Origin: an uncultured Anaerolineae bacterium
Lineage (GTDB): Bacteria > Chloroflexota > Anaerolineae > Aggregatilineales > Phototrophicaceae
DNA: 64,000 nucleotides
Assembly: GCA_937995825.1 (NCBI GenBank)
Contig: CALKJO010000001.1
Coordinates: forward strand, 62,001-126,000
Reading direction: 5' to 3'
The notes under the pieces were generated by a model. That model was not told the origin of the DNA and searched no databases. It saw only the letters and a program-made list of their open reading frames with translations. The position numbers and the translations under genes were made by a program. Below are positions 8,765 through 17,675 of this stretch, piece by piece (position 1 is the first letter of the stretch; each line of letters opens with the position of its first letter).

Positions 8765-9465
8765 CGCCCCTGCACATCACCCAGGAAGCGATATCCCTGT
8801 CCCACCAGCGTTTCGATCAGGTCGGATTCGCTGTCCAGCGCCTTGCGAATCTCGGCGATGCGCACATCCACCGCCCGCGTCTCGACCGCATATGCCCAGC
8901 CCCAGACTTCGTTAAGCAAGCGATCCCGACTGACGATTTCGCCAGCGTTCAGCATCAGGTATTCCAGCACGCCAAACGCCCGCGTCGTCAGATTAAGCGC
9001 CCGACCGCGCAGCACCGCCTGCCGTGTCTGCCGATCTACGACCAGTTCTCCGCTGATGAGGTGGCGCGCCGCCGCATAGGTTGAGCGACCTAATCGGCGC
9101 AGGATCGCTTGAATGCGCGCCACCAGCTCCAGCGGGTCAAACGGCTTGTTCAGGTAATCGTCCGCGCCCTCCTGCAGACTGAGCGCGCGCTCCGCCGATG
9201 ACCCAACCTGCGTCAGCAGGATCACTGGAGTCCAATTATTCATTTCGCGCAGCCGGCGCAGCGCTTCGCGCCCATCCATCCTCGGCATCAGCACATCCAG
9301 CACCACTAGCGCCGGATGCCATTCCAAGATCGCCGCCAGCGCCGCCGCCCCATCGCGTTCTGTCCGCACTTCGAACCCCGACCGCGATAGCAGCGCGCTC
9401 AGCTCCGCCAGCAAATCCGCCTCATCATCCACAATCAGCAGCCGGGTTTTTTCGTTCATTCGCAT
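8761..9465 (-). CDS. OmpR/PhoB-family response regulator
   Basis: A 234-residue regulator. The receiver domain (residues about 7-122) has the acidic pair (IVDDEAD), the phosphoacceptor in VVLDVLMPRMDG, the switch Thr in ILLTQV and Lys in DDYLNKPFDPLEL. A winged helix (about 135-230) carries the OmpR-type elements LTTRAFGVLEYLMLNAGEIVS, RAVDVRIAEIRKAL and GQGYRF. It binds DNA as a dimer and probably controls genes together with the kinase encoded by the overlapping downstream gene. The in-frame ATG two codons in (9459) has the better-spaced AGGA, so either start is possible. Confidence 0.95.
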   Translation of the reverse strand: MRMNEKTRLLIVDDEADLLAELSALLSRSGFEVRTERDGAAALAAILEWHPALVVLDVLMPRMDGREALRRLREMNNWTPVILLTQVGSSAERALSLQEGADDYLNKPFDPLELVARIQAILRRLGRSTYAAARHLISGELVVDRQTRQAVLRGRALNLTTRAFGVLEYLMLNAGEIVSRDRLLNEVWGWAYAVETRAVDVRIAEIRKALDSESDLIETLVGQGYRFLGDVQGR

Positions 9466-9671
9466 TCATCCTGCTTTCATGGTCAATTATAGTCCATCTC
9501 CATTTCCGACGATCACGATAAGCCGCGGCGCTCTAAAGCAAACGCATCAAAATCACAGCTGGACTCATAAAAAGGCTGTAATTTGATGCTTTTGCCCTTC
9601 CTCCCTCGCTTGACTGGATCGAACGAGCGTGCTATCTTAAGTTAAGAGATACAAACTCGATAATCGAATGG

Positions 9672-10916
9672 GTGAATGTGGCGGTCGCATTTAACCAGTT
9701 GGTCGATCAGGTGCAGCGAATGGGGCGCTATCTGGGGACGCGCTGGAACAGCGCGGCAGACCGAATCGCGCTGGCGCTGGAACGATTTGACGCCGCCTGT
9801 GACCTGGAGCGCGTGCAGGAGCGGATCAAACTGGTGCGCGGGGCGGGCGTGAGCGGCTATCGCGGCGCAGCGCCGCTGGATGCGCCGCTTAGCGAGATCG
9901 TCTGCGGCGTGGCTGATCCGCCGTCCCCCCCTGATCGCGCCACGCTGATCGCGGCGGACGGGTCGCAGATTTATCCCGATCCCCATGCGCCGGCGCTGTA
10001 TTACCTGATCAACACGGGCGTGTTCACCTATTATCACGGCGAACCGCGCCTGCCCAACCAACAGAGCGCGCCGCAGCTTTATTACAAGCAGTCTGAGATC
10101 GAAGATCAGGATGGGCGGACGATCAACAATCAGACCGTCAATGCGCGGCGCACCGTCGAAGAGATGAAGCGGCTCGCCGAGCGCGCTGCCGAACTCGCCA
10201 CCGACTCAACCGCTTATCGTCCGCTGATCGCGCTGCACGACGGCGGGCTGCTGAAATTCTTCGGCGCGTCGGAAATTGCAGGCGCGAAACAACTGGAAGC
10301 CGATTATTTCAAGGCGCTGCGCTCACTGGCGGAATCCAGGGCAGTGCTGGCAGGTTATCCGGGGGCGCAGCGCGCCAGCTATGTGATCGCGCTGCTGCAT
10401 CTGCTGAGTCTCGCGCCGGAACAGGTGAACGACGCCAACCTCAAGACCAACGGCGACCTGGAAGGGCTGTCGGATGCGCGCTTTTACGCGGAAATCCTGC
10501 TGCCCGGTCAGCGGTCGGCGCTGATGGCGCAGAATTCCCCGCAAAATCTGGAATACAAGAAGCGCGAGCCAGCCTTCGAGATCGCGTTTTTTTACTTGAA
10601 TGTCGCGGAGGAGGGCGAAGCGCCGCGCATCGCCCGAGTCGACGTGCCGATGTGGGTAGCGCGAGAAGCGTCAGCCGTCGACGCGCTGCACGCGCTTTTA
10701 CTTCAGCAGTGCGCGATCCAGGGGCGCAAGCGCTACCCCTACGCGCTGACGCGGGCGGATGAACTGGCGGTCGTGAGCGGGCATGAACGCGCCCAGGTCG
10801 ATCAGTTGATCCGCATCGCCATGCTTGAAAACGGCTTGACGCCGGAGGAGTCCGAAAAGCTGCAAACCAAAGGCTTGGCGCGCGGCAAACGTCGCCAGCA
10901 TCGTATCAAGCGGTGA
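9672..10916 (+). CDS. nurA: NurA-family 5'-3' nuclease
   Basis: A 414-residue NurA-domain protein. NurA works with the HerA helicase in DNA end resection in archaea and some bacteria. The Mn-binding aspartates can be placed: Asp96 in TLIAADGSQI and Asp190 in LIALHDGGLLKF, the two spaced aspartate motifs of the family. A late segment (ALTRADELAVVSGHERAQVDQLI) matches the C-terminal core. The start is a GTG at 9672 (GTG 9678 is an alternative) with only a weak ribosome-binding site. Ten bases downstream lies a HAS-barrel-like gene, but no HerA ATPase gene is present in this window. Confidence 0.85.
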   Translation: MNVAVAFNQLVDQVQRMGRYLGTRWNSAADRIALALERFDAACDLERVQERIKLVRGAGVSGYRGAAPLDAPLSEIVCGVADPPSPPDRATLIAADGSQIYPDPHAPALYYLINTGVFTYYHGEPRLPNQQSAPQLYYKQSEIEDQDGRTINNQTVNARRTVEEMKRLAERAAELATDSTAYRPLIALHDGGLLKFFGASEIAGAKQLEADYFKALRSLAESRAVLAGYPGAQRASYVIALLHLLSLAPEQVNDANLKTNGDLEGLSDARFYAEILLPGQRSALMAQNSPQNLEYKKREPAFEIAFFYLNVAEEGEAPRIARVDVPMWVAREASAVDALHALLLQQCAIQGRKRYPYALTRADELAVVSGHERAQVDQLIRIAMLENGLTPEESEKLQTKGLARGKRRQHRIKR

Positions 10917-10926
10917 AAGGCTGAAG

Positions 10927-11547
10927 ATGGGTTCGATGAATGGGACAGCGGCACAAACCAGAGTAGGACGGGTGCTGCGCGCCAGCACGACTGGCTTCGA
11001 CTGCGGAACGCGCGGCAGCCGGATTGAAGCGGCGCACGGCTTTGGATCGTTTGTCAAAGCACCACTGGACAACAGCGGCGCGCTTTGGGCAGTGGGGCTG
11101 ATCTACGCCATTCGCATCGAGGATGATCCGCTGGCGCGGGAACTGGTCATGGCGACCGGCGTGGACAACAGCGCGCTGCTCGATCAGCGCGAAAACCGGA
11201 TGGTTCCGGTCGAGATCGGTGTGATCAACATCGGCTGCTTGATCGACGGCAAGCCGTATTATTCGCTGCCGCCGCGCCCGCCGATGAGCCTGACGGAAGT
11301 CGAGCTGTGCAGCGATGCGGAAATTCTGCGTTTCACGGGGCGGCTGGAATTTTTCCGGCTGGTGCTGAACACGCGCGAAGTACCGTCGGATGAGCTGCTT
11401 GGCGCAGCGCTTCAGCTTGCCAGCGAGAAACGCGCCAGCGCAGTTGAGCGCACCCAGTTTCTCGTTGAGTGCGGTCGGCGGCTGGCATCGCTGCTGTCCC
11501 ACGACCTGACGCGCCTGGCGCACGTGCTGGAACTGATCCGCCCATAG
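10927..11547 (+). CDS. HAS-barrel-like protein, probable HerA-system partner of NurA
   Basis: A 206-residue protein starting at ATG 10927 behind GAAAGG, 10 bases after nurA. The N-terminal 100 residues (RVGRVLRASTTGFDCGTRG, DNSGALWAVGLIYAIRIEDD) resemble the HAS barrel, the small beta barrel found at the N-terminus of HerA and in stand-alone proteins beside HerA-NurA genes. The remainder is helical (ELLGAALQLASEKR, LLSHDLTRLAHVLELI). There is no P-loop, so it is not the ATPase. I infer it is an adaptor that docks NurA to a HerA hexamer encoded elsewhere. Family assignment is from pattern, not alignment. Confidence 0.7.
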   Translation: MGSMNGTAAQTRVGRVLRASTTGFDCGTRGSRIEAAHGFGSFVKAPLDNSGALWAVGLIYAIRIEDDPLARELVMATGVDNSALLDQRENRMVPVEIGVINIGCLIDGKPYYSLPPRPPMSLTEVELCSDAEILRFTGRLEFFRLVLNTREVPSDELLGAALQLASEKRASAVERTQFLVECGRRLASLLSHDLTRLAHVLELIRP

Positions 11548-11552
11548 TCCGG

Positions 11553-12470
11553 TCACTCCAGCGCCCGATCCATGAACGCCACGATACGGCGGGCGTAGTC
11601 GTCCCCAGCCACCGCCGCATAATCCCCATGACCTGCCCCCTCCACTTCCCATAATTCTGCATTTTCTCCAGCCGCTGCAAGCTGAAGCCGCGCGCCGCGC
11701 AGCCCAGGCTCATTCGTGCCGTAGATCAGCAGGATGTGGCGCGGGGCGATCTGCCCGATCACGCTGATCGGGCTGAGGACGCCGACATCCCGACCAGTGC
11801 GCAGGCGATAGGCGAAGCGACCGCCTAAATTGAACAGTCCGCCGAGGATGCCGAGGCGCTCACTGGTGGTATTGTGGGTGAGTTCATCGCCGAAGTCGTG
11901 ATAGCCGCCCTGCGCGACCACCGCGCGCACTGCTGGATAGCGCGCCGCCGCCAGCAGCGCCGCCGCGCCCCCCTGCGAAAAGCCATGCGCGCCGATTCGG
12001 TTTATGTCCACGTCAGGGCGTGTCGCCAGATACGCCAGCGCGTCGCCAACCTGAAACGCCTCCATGTAGCCGAGCGTGTTCACACCCGACAGACAGCCGC
12101 GCCCTGTGAACGTGAGGACATGATAGCCAGCGTCATGGTATGCCATCCACTCGAATGCCCGCGCCCCGCGCGCCTGATTGGTCGGCACGATCAGCACCAC
12201 CGCCCCATCGCGCCCGCGCCCCGGCACGAAATAGGCAGGCGTGTAGTCTGTCCCCGACTCGGACGACAGAAAGCGCACCTCCTCATACGGCACAGACGGA
12301 GAACTGCCATCACCGCAGCCGACTGAGGTCGTCAGCGCGCCGATGAACAGCGCTCCGATCAGCGTCGGCATGGTCAAGCCGATACCGATCAGGGCGACGA
12401 TGAAGCCGCGCAGGACAAATAAAACACGCTGTGCAAGGGTGCGCTGTGTATAATCGGCGGCGTCATGCAT
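11553..12470 (-). CDS. Alpha/beta hydrolase, membrane-anchored, extracytoplasmic
   Basis: A 305-residue alpha/beta hydrolase of the dienelactone-hydrolase/acyl-peptidase type. An N-terminal membrane helix (VLFVLRGFIVALIGIGLTMP) places the enzyme outside the membrane. The nucleophile elbow is GFSQGG (HGFSQGGAAALL), and the terminal histidine is in EGAGHGDYA. The acid would lie around LLIYGTNEPGLRG, where the usual Asp position reads Asn/Glu. The oxyanion segment includes LTFTGRGC. I prefer ATG 12470 to the TTG at 12473. It lies 7 bases after a DUF3887-like gene, a domain often fused to or paired with such hydrolases, so the products probably act together. Confidence 0.83.
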   Translation of the reverse strand: MHDAADYTQRTLAQRVLFVLRGFIVALIGIGLTMPTLIGALFIGALTTSVGCGDGSSPSVPYEEVRFLSSESGTDYTPAYFVPGRGRDGAVVLIVPTNQARGARAFEWMAYHDAGYHVLTFTGRGCLSGVNTLGYMEAFQVGDALAYLATRPDVDINRIGAHGFSQGGAAALLAAARYPAVRAVVAQGGYHDFGDELTHNTTSERLGILGGLFNLGGRFAYRLRTGRDVGVLSPISVIGQIAPRHILLIYGTNEPGLRGARLQLAAAGENAELWEVEGAGHGDYAAVAGDDYARRIVAFMDRALE

Positions 12471-12477
12471 CAAACAA

Positions 12478-13254
12478 TCAGCGGAAGAACAGGCTGAAAA
12501 TCCGCCCCTGCTCGTCGATGCTGAACTGTATCTCGACCACGCCGTTTTCCAGCGCAGCGCTGACAGTGATCAGCGGCGAATTCGGGACCACCCGCGTATA
12601 AGTGATGGCGGAGAACGCGCCGCGCGCGGCGATCACGCTCCGCCAGGCGGCGGCGAGGCGATCCAGCGGGAGCGCAGCGGTGAGCTGCGGATGGAAGCGC
12701 GCCGCTGCGAGATCATAATTCCCGTCGATGATGGCGCGAGCGGCGTCCAGCGCGATGGCAGCGCGGGCGATGGGGTAAAGGGCAGCAGTCGGCGCGGACG
12801 GCAGCGCGGGGACGCTCACGGTGCTGACCGACTGGACTTCAGCAGCGGTCGGCGGCGCGAGCATCGGCGCGGACTCGGTCGGCGCAGGGGGCAGAGTCAC
12901 CGAACGGAAGAACAGCCGATAGATCGCGCCCTGCACATCGACGCTGACCTGCACCTCATAGGCGGCGCGCTCAAAAGCGACGGTCACGCGGGCAGTGTCA
13001 CCAGCCACGGCAATACCGCGTATACTGGATGCCGCGCCGCCGTAGAAACGAATGTCACTCCATAGAGCGAGCAGGCGCGTCTGCGGGACAACACGTTTGA
13101 GTTCGGGATTGAACAGCGCGTAAGCAGCGTCGTAGTTATCCGCCAGCAGATGGACGACGAATTCTCCGGCGACATCAGCGGGATTGACCGCCTGTGCGCG
13201 GACGAAAACGGCGGTCAGCCCAATCAAAGCGATCAGAACGATCCAGCGGCGCAT
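12478..13254 (-). CDS. Secreted protein with two DUF3887-like repeats
   Basis: A 258-residue exported protein with a clear signal peptide (MRRWIVLIALIGLTAVFVRA). Two homologous modules of about 90 residues follow, joined by a Pro/Ala/Thr linker. Both contain the pattern LADNYDAAYALFNPELK / IDGNYDLAAARFHPQLT, then LLALW / LAAAW, and end with GAIYRLFFR / GRIFSLFFR. This is the DUF3887 (NTF2-like cone) signature, typically found before an alpha/beta hydrolase. Start chosen because AAGGGGGAACC precedes the ATG at ideal spacing. It probably chaperones, or contributes substrate specificity to, the hydrolase encoded directly downstream. Confidence 0.82.
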   Translation of the reverse strand: MRRWIVLIALIGLTAVFVRAQAVNPADVAGEFVVHLLADNYDAAYALFNPELKRVVPQTRLLALWSDIRFYGGAASSIRGIAVAGDTARVTVAFERAAYEVQVSVDVQGAIYRLFFRSVTLPPAPTESAPMLAPPTAAEVQSVSTVSVPALPSAPTAALYPIARAAIALDAARAIIDGNYDLAAARFHPQLTAALPLDRLAAAWRSVIAARGAFSAITYTRVVPNSPLITVSAALENGVVEIQFSIDEQGRIFSLFFR

Positions 13255-13352
13255 GGTTCCCCCTTAATGGTTGGATTGGCTCCCGAACAAAACTGCCTCC
13301 ACGATAACAGCAAAACGCGGCATTGGCAAAAGAGGCAGAAGTCCCATCGGAG

Positions 13353-13655
13353 TCAAACCCTCGGCATCGGTGGGAGCGGCGGCGGCGGCGCGGGCGGCGC
13401 AAAAAAGGCAGGGACGAGCTGCGCGAGCAGCGCGATCACGAGGATGACCGCGATGATGAGATAAAACAGCCGCCGCCGCGTCCAGAAGCGTTCGGACGCG
13501 GCGGGTTCAGCGGGATCGCTGTCTTGACGCGGTTCATCAGGCGGCGGCGGGGCGAGTCGATTAGGATCGATGATCAAGCCTGCGCTGAAGCGCGCCCGAT
13601 AAACGCGCCTCAGCGAGGCGGCTGACTCAGATCGGTTCTCGCGCTCGCCATTCAT
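13353..13655 (-). CDS. Small single-pass membrane protein after sdhB
   Basis: A 100-residue protein. ATG 13655 is chosen because GAGGCGATC provides a well-spaced ribosome-binding site 7 bases after the sdhB stop. It has a charged N-terminus, an Asp/Pro-rich segment (NRLAPPPPDEPRQDSDPAEP), one membrane helix (LFYLIIAVILVIALLAQLVP) and a tail of prolines (PPAPPPPLPPMPRV). No family was recognised. Being the last gene of the succinate dehydrogenase operon suggests a role near the complex or its assembly, but this is inference from position only. Confidence 0.65.
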   Translation of the reverse strand: MNGERENRSESAASLRRVYRARFSAGLIIDPNRLAPPPPDEPRQDSDPAEPAASERFWTRRRLFYLIIAVILVIALLAQLVPAFFAPPAPPPPLPPMPRV

Positions 13656-13662
13656 GATCGCC

Positions 13663-14430
13663 TCAGCCCATGCCCTGACCGCTGTGCTTGGGCGGATCGA
13701 CCACAATGCCCTCACGCTTGCCGCGCTGGATCGCCAGCTTGACCTCGCCAATGGCGCGGGTCACCTGAATGTCGCGCGGACAGGCGGGCGTGCAGTTGTA
13801 GATCGTGCGGCAGCGCCAGACGCCGTTCGGCTCGGACAGCACGTCGAGGCGCTCTTTCAGCGCTTCATCGCGGGTGTCGAAGATGAAGCGGTGCGCCTGG
13901 ACAATCGCAGCCGGCCCGACATATTCCCCGTTCGCCCAGAACGATGGGCAGGATGTGGTGCAGCAGGCGCAGAGGATGCACTTGGTCGTGTCGTCGAATT
14001 TCTCTCGGTCTTCTGGGGACTGCAGGCGTTCGCGCCCATTAGCCGGCAGCGGCGAGTCGTTGATCAGATACGGCATAACCTGGCGATAGTGGGCGAAAAA
14101 CGGCTCCATATCAACCACCAGGTCTTTCAGCACCGGCAGGCCGAGGATCGGCTCGACCTGAATCTTCTTCCCCTCAGGGAATTCCTTGACCAGCACTTTA
14201 CACGCCAGCCGATTGACGCCGTTGATGCGCATAGCGTCCGAGCCACAGATGCCGTGCGCACAGGCGCGGCGCAGCGTCAGTGTGCCATCCTGCTCCCACT
14301 TGATGCGGTGCAGCAGCTCCAGCACGCGATCCGTCTCCTCGACATCCTTGAGCGTGAACTCCTGCCAGTAGGGCTTATTCTTGCCCGGTATTTCCGGGTT
14401 AAAGCGGCGAATCCGAAAGGTGACTTCCAT
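13663..14430 (-). CDS. sdhB: Succinate dehydrogenase iron-sulfur subunit
   Basis: A 255-residue SdhB/FrdB. It carries electrons from the SdhA flavin to the membrane quinone site through [2Fe-2S], [4Fe-4S] and [3Fe-4S] clusters. The plant-type 2Fe-2S region is visible (CAHGICGSDAMRINGVNRLAC). The C-terminal clusters are in CILCACCTTSCP and CRTIYNCTPACPRDIQVTRAI. Length is normal. A GGAG ribosome-binding site precedes the ATG. It is third in the minus-strand operon after the sdhC-sdhD fusion and sdhA, with 80 bases between sdhA and sdhB. Confidence 0.96.
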   Translation of the reverse strand: MEVTFRIRRFNPEIPGKNKPYWQEFTLKDVEETDRVLELLHRIKWEQDGTLTLRRACAHGICGSDAMRINGVNRLACKVLVKEFPEGKKIQVEPILGLPVLKDLVVDMEPFFAHYRQVMPYLINDSPLPANGRERLQSPEDREKFDDTTKCILCACCTTSCPSFWANGEYVGPAAIVQAHRFIFDTRDEALKERLDVLSEPNGVWRCRTIYNCTPACPRDIQVTRAIGEVKLAIQRGKREGIVVDPPKHSGQGMG

Positions 14431-14510
14431 GGCTCCACTCCGTTTGGCGTAATGGGTGATGAAGCATGCGGTTTTTGTTCTTCCTCATGCCTCGTCACGC
14501 ATCACTGTTT

Positions 14511-16337
14511 CTAGTACGTCCGAACTTTCGGCGCGAAGCGCTCATCGACATCCGAGAGCGACGTGTCCACACGCTTGTTGAGGTTGATCCGAGGCTTGAC
14601 GCCCGCCCTGAGCGACGCGCCAATGCCATCCTGATGCTCCACCAGCGTATGCACCATCCAGTTGGCGTCATCGCGCTCTTTATAGTCCTCGCGGCTGTGC
14701 GCGCCTCGGCTTTCCTTGCGTTCCAGCGCCGAGATCGTGGTCAGTTCCGCAATGTCAAGCAGGCAGCCCAGCTCCCAAGCTTCGAGCAGGTCGGTGTTGA
14801 ATTTCATGCCCTTGTCGTCGATGGACAGGTCATTGTTGAAGCGTTCTTTGAGTTCGTAGATGCAGTCGAGCGCCGCTTTCATGCCGCTCTCCTCGCGGAA
14901 AACGCCGACGCCATCCATCATCGCGCGCTGCATCTGCTGGCGGATTTCGCCTGGGCGCGTCTTGCCGGTGCTGCTGCGGATGCGGTTGAGTTCGGACTCG
15001 ACTTCAGCGGACGGATTGGCGGGCAGCGGGACGAAATCGGCGTGCTTGACATAATCGGCAATCGCCATACCGCCGCGCCGACCGAACACCACCAGATCGA
15101 CCAGCGAATTCGTGCCGAGGCGGTTGGCGCCATGACAGGAGACGCACGCCACCTCGCCCGCCGCATACAGACCGGGGATGACCGTCCAATCTTCATCGAT
15201 GACCGCTTCGGCGTTGACATTGGTTGGGATGCCGCCCATCGAGTAATGCGCCGTCGGCTGGATCGGCATCGGCTCGCGGACGGGATCGACGCCCAGATAG
15301 GTGCGGCAGAAATCGAGGATGTCCGGCAGCTTGCTTTCAACATAATCGCGGTCGATCCGGCGCGACTCGCCCGCTTCCGCCAGATAGCGGTTGACCGTCT
15401 CCGGCGTCACATCGAGATACACATAGTCCTTGCCCTTGATGCCGCGCCCCTCGCGGATTTCGAGGTAGATCGAGCGGCTGATCACGTCGCGGCTGGCGAG
15501 GTCTTTGATGTTGGGGGCATAGCGCTCCATGAAGCGCTCGCCGCGCCCGTTGATCAGCACGCCGCCTTCTCCGCGCACACCTTCGGTGATCAGGATGCCG
15601 AGCTTATAAATGCCGGTCGGGTGGAACTGGTAGAACTCCATATCCTGGACGGGAATCCCGCGCCGGTAGGTGATCGCCGCGCCGTCCCCGGTCAGGCTGT
15701 GCGCATTGCTGGTGACCGACCAGACGCGCCCCCAGCCGCCGGTCGCAAAGAGCGTCGCTTTGCTGTGAAAAACATGGATTTCGCCCGTGCCAAGCTCCAC
15801 CGCGACGCAGCCGACCACCGCGCCCTTGTTGATGATCACATCGACCACGTGGAACTCATCGAAGAAGTTGACGTTGTGCTTGATGCACTGCTGATAGAGC
15901 GTTTGCAAGATCATATGACCCGTGCGGTCAGCGGCGTGGCAGGCGCGGCGGACGGGCTTCTTGCCGAAGTCGCTGGTATGACCGCCGAAGCGCCGCTGGC
16001 TGATGCGCCCATCTTCAGTGCGGTCGAACGGCAACCCCATGTGTTCAAGTTCGATCACGGCGTCGATGGCTTCTTCTGCCAGCACCTTCGCGGCGTTCTG
16101 GTCGCTGAGCCAATCGCCGCCCTTCACCGTATCATAGGCATGCCAGAGCGGGCTGTCCTCTTCGAGATTGCCCAGCGCCGCGCCGATGCCGCCCTGTGCG
16201 GTTCCGGTATGGCTGCGCGTGGGATAAAGCTTGCTGACGACCGCGACATTCGCGCCGCCCTTGACAGCATAGAGCGCCGCCATCAGACCTGCGCCGCCCG
16301 CGCCAACGATCACTGCATCAAACTGGTGTACTTTCAT
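14511..16337 (-). CDS. sdhA: Succinate dehydrogenase flavoprotein subunit
   Basis: A 608-residue SdhA/FrdA that oxidises succinate to fumarate in the TCA cycle and respiratory chain. The Rossmann FAD motif is [16 protein letters not shown], and the FAD-attachment histidine sits in [16 protein letters not shown]. Catalytic-site elements include [23 protein letters not shown] and [12 protein letters not shown]. The start at 16337 (MKVHQFDAV) is preferred because AGAGG lies 8-9 bases upstream. The longer ORF start adds six residues with no support. Its ATG lies about 40 bases after the sdhC-D fusion stop. Confidence 0.96.
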   Translation of the reverse strand: MKVHQFDAVIVGAGGAGLMAALYAVKGGANVAVVSKLYPTRSHTGTAQGGIGAALGNLEEDSPLWHAYDTVKGGDWLSDQNAAKVLAEEAIDAVIELEHMGLPFDRTEDGRISQRRFGGHTSDFGKKPVRRACHAADRTGHMILQTLYQQCIKHNVNFFDEFHVVDVIINKGAVVGCVAVELGTGEIHVFHSKATLFATGGWGRVWSVTSNAHSLTGDGAAITYRRGIPVQDMEFYQFHPTGIYKLGILITEGVRGEGGVLINGRGERFMERYAPNIKDLASRDVISRSIYLEIREGRGIKGKDYVYLDVTPETVNRYLAEAGESRRIDRDYVESKLPDILDFCRTYLGVDPVREPMPIQPTAHYSMGGIPTNVNAEAVIDEDWTVIPGLYAAGEVACVSCHGANRLGTNSLVDLVVFGRRGGMAIADYVKHADFVPLPANPSAEVESELNRIRSSTGKTRPGEIRQQMQRAMMDGVGVFREESGMKAALDCIYELKERFNNDLSIDDKGMKFNTDLLEAWELGCLLDIAELTTISALERKESRGAHSREDYKERDDANWMVHTLVEHQDGIGASLRAGVKPRINLNKRVDTSLSDVDERFAPKVRTY

Positions 16338-16379
16338 GCTAATCTGCCTCTGCACCCCTACTTTTCACTGTACGTTTCA

Positions 16380-17390
16380 TTACTGCGCGAACAACTGCTC
16401 AGCGGCTTCGCTGGCGATTTGAATAGCGGTGCTGTCAATCGTGTTGACGAGCGCCAGTCCGCCGAGAACCAGCAGCACCGACGCGCCGATCACGCATAGG
16501 TAAACCGCAGCGCGGCGCAGCAGCGGGCTGCTCATCGTGTAATCCGTCAGCACGTAGCGCAAGCCGTTGAAGCCGTGCGCGACCACCATCGCCAGCAGCG
16601 CAAAGTCATACAGCCGCCACACCGCGACGCCCGCAAATAGGAAGTTCCAGCGGTTGGCGACGAACTCGACCGCCGTGCCGGAGACATTCGGCGTCGTTGT
16701 GCCGACGACGGTGTGTCCCACTTCCGTGATTGCAAAGACGCCCTGGATCACGTGCATCATCGCCAGATGCCCGAACACCAGCGGGACGATCAGAATGCCG
16801 CTGACGCGCATGAACGACCACCAGAATTTCTCGATCCGGCTGCCGCGCTTGATGCCGGCGGCGGTTTTCTCACCGGTGACCGCGCCGAAGGCTGCACTGG
16901 CGATGATGGCGGCGATCACCGCAGCGCCGATGCCCGCTGCAAAGGGAAGCTGCGACTCGATGACCTCGACCAAGCCGAGCATCTGACGCATAGGGTCGTT
17001 GTAGAACGCCAGGACATGCCCGAACATGGCGACGAACACCGGAATCGACACCATGATCGATAAGCCCAGCACCAGCAGCGCCGCCCGCGCCTGATACTTC
17101 CACCAGCCAGGGCGATAATCGAAGACGATGATGCGGATGCCGTTAAAGGCATGGTAAATGACACACGCCACCAGCACGAACTCGCCGATAGTGAACAGCG
17201 GCGTCTGATAAACTGCAATCGCTTTGACGTATAAATCGGGATAGAACACCGCCCACGAGGTATCAATGACGTGCAGCGTCAGAAACAGCACCACGCCCAA
17301 GCCAGTCACGCGATGCAGCACCCAGCTCCACTGTCCAATTGCGCCACGATACCGGAGAGTTTCGGTAATCGTCGTCACCAGTGCAGTCAA
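16380..17390 (-). CDS. sdhC: Fused SdhC-SdhD cytochrome b subunit of succinate dehydrogenase
   Basis: A 336-residue membrane protein carrying both halves of the Sdh membrane anchor, which are normally two proteins of about 115-130 residues. The first half has the SdhC signature (WVLHRVTGLGVVLFLTLHVID, then YHAFNGIRIIVFDY). The second half repeats it as an SdhD-like unit (MRVSGILIVPLVFGHLAMMH, then AHGFNGLRYVLTDY). Candidate haem histidines occur in both. Three membrane helices per half can be drawn, plus one extra helix between them (FAAGIGAAVIAAIIASAAFG), giving seven. The start is TTG 17390 with AAAGGAG 8 bases upstream. It is the first gene of the operon, behind the promoter at 17522-17549. 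Confidence 0.9.
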   Translation of the reverse strand: MTALVTTITETLRYRGAIGQWSWVLHRVTGLGVVLFLTLHVIDTSWAVFYPDLYVKAIAVYQTPLFTIGEFVLVACVIYHAFNGIRIIVFDYRPGWWKYQARAALLVLGLSIMVSIPVFVAMFGHVLAFYNDPMRQMLGLVEVIESQLPFAAGIGAAVIAAIIASAAFGAVTGEKTAAGIKRGSRIEKFWWSFMRVSGILIVPLVFGHLAMMHVIQGVFAITEVGHTVVGTTTPNVSGTAVEFVANRWNFLFAGVAVWRLYDFALLAMVVAHGFNGLRYVLTDYTMSSPLLRRAAVYLCVIGASVLLVLGGLALVNTIDSTAIQIASEAAEQLFAQ

Positions 17391-17521
17391 CTCAACACTC
17401 CTTTGCTAAAAAAACGGCTGGTTTACTTTGCGAGGCGCGAACTTCAGAAGGGACTCGCATCTTGAAAAGACATCTCAGAGTCACTTTTACAGACCTAATC
17501 CTGATCAGTCGGTTACAACTT

Positions 17522-17549
17522 ATTATAGCACCCTGAAAGAGCCGCGCAA
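17522..17549 (-). promoter_or_regulatory. Promoter of the sdh operon
   Basis: On the minus strand, TTGCGC (17544-17549), a 16-base spacer and a consensus TATAAT (17522-17527). The predicted transcript has a leader of about 125 bases before the TTG start of sdhC-D. Confidence 0.55.
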
Positions 17550-17558
17550 ATACATTCC

Positions 17559-17585
17559 ATTCAGAATGAATTGAATATTCTGAAT
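17559..17585. promoter_or_regulatory. Inverted repeat just upstream of the sdh promoter (operator candidate)
   Basis: A perfect 9-bp dyad, ATTCAGAAT (17559-17567) and ATTCTGAAT (17577-17585), with a 9-base spacer. It is markedly AT-rich compared with its surroundings. It sits about 10 bases upstream of the -35 box of the sdh promoter, a typical activator position, and about 90 bases upstream of the divergent gene at 17676. The rest of 17391-17675 holds no gene that I can support. Confidence 0.5.
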
Positions 17586-17675
17586 AACTGAGCGCCAACA
17601 GGCAGCAAACCGCCTGCTTGCGATCCTCCTGGTTTTACTTTAAGATCGTCGGCTGCTGCTCGAAGGACACTCACT

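Noticed and set aside
14466-16499. 677-codon plus-strand open frame
   Set aside because: Antisense to sdhA and its neighbours; sdhA is certain, and the frame has shadow-type composition.
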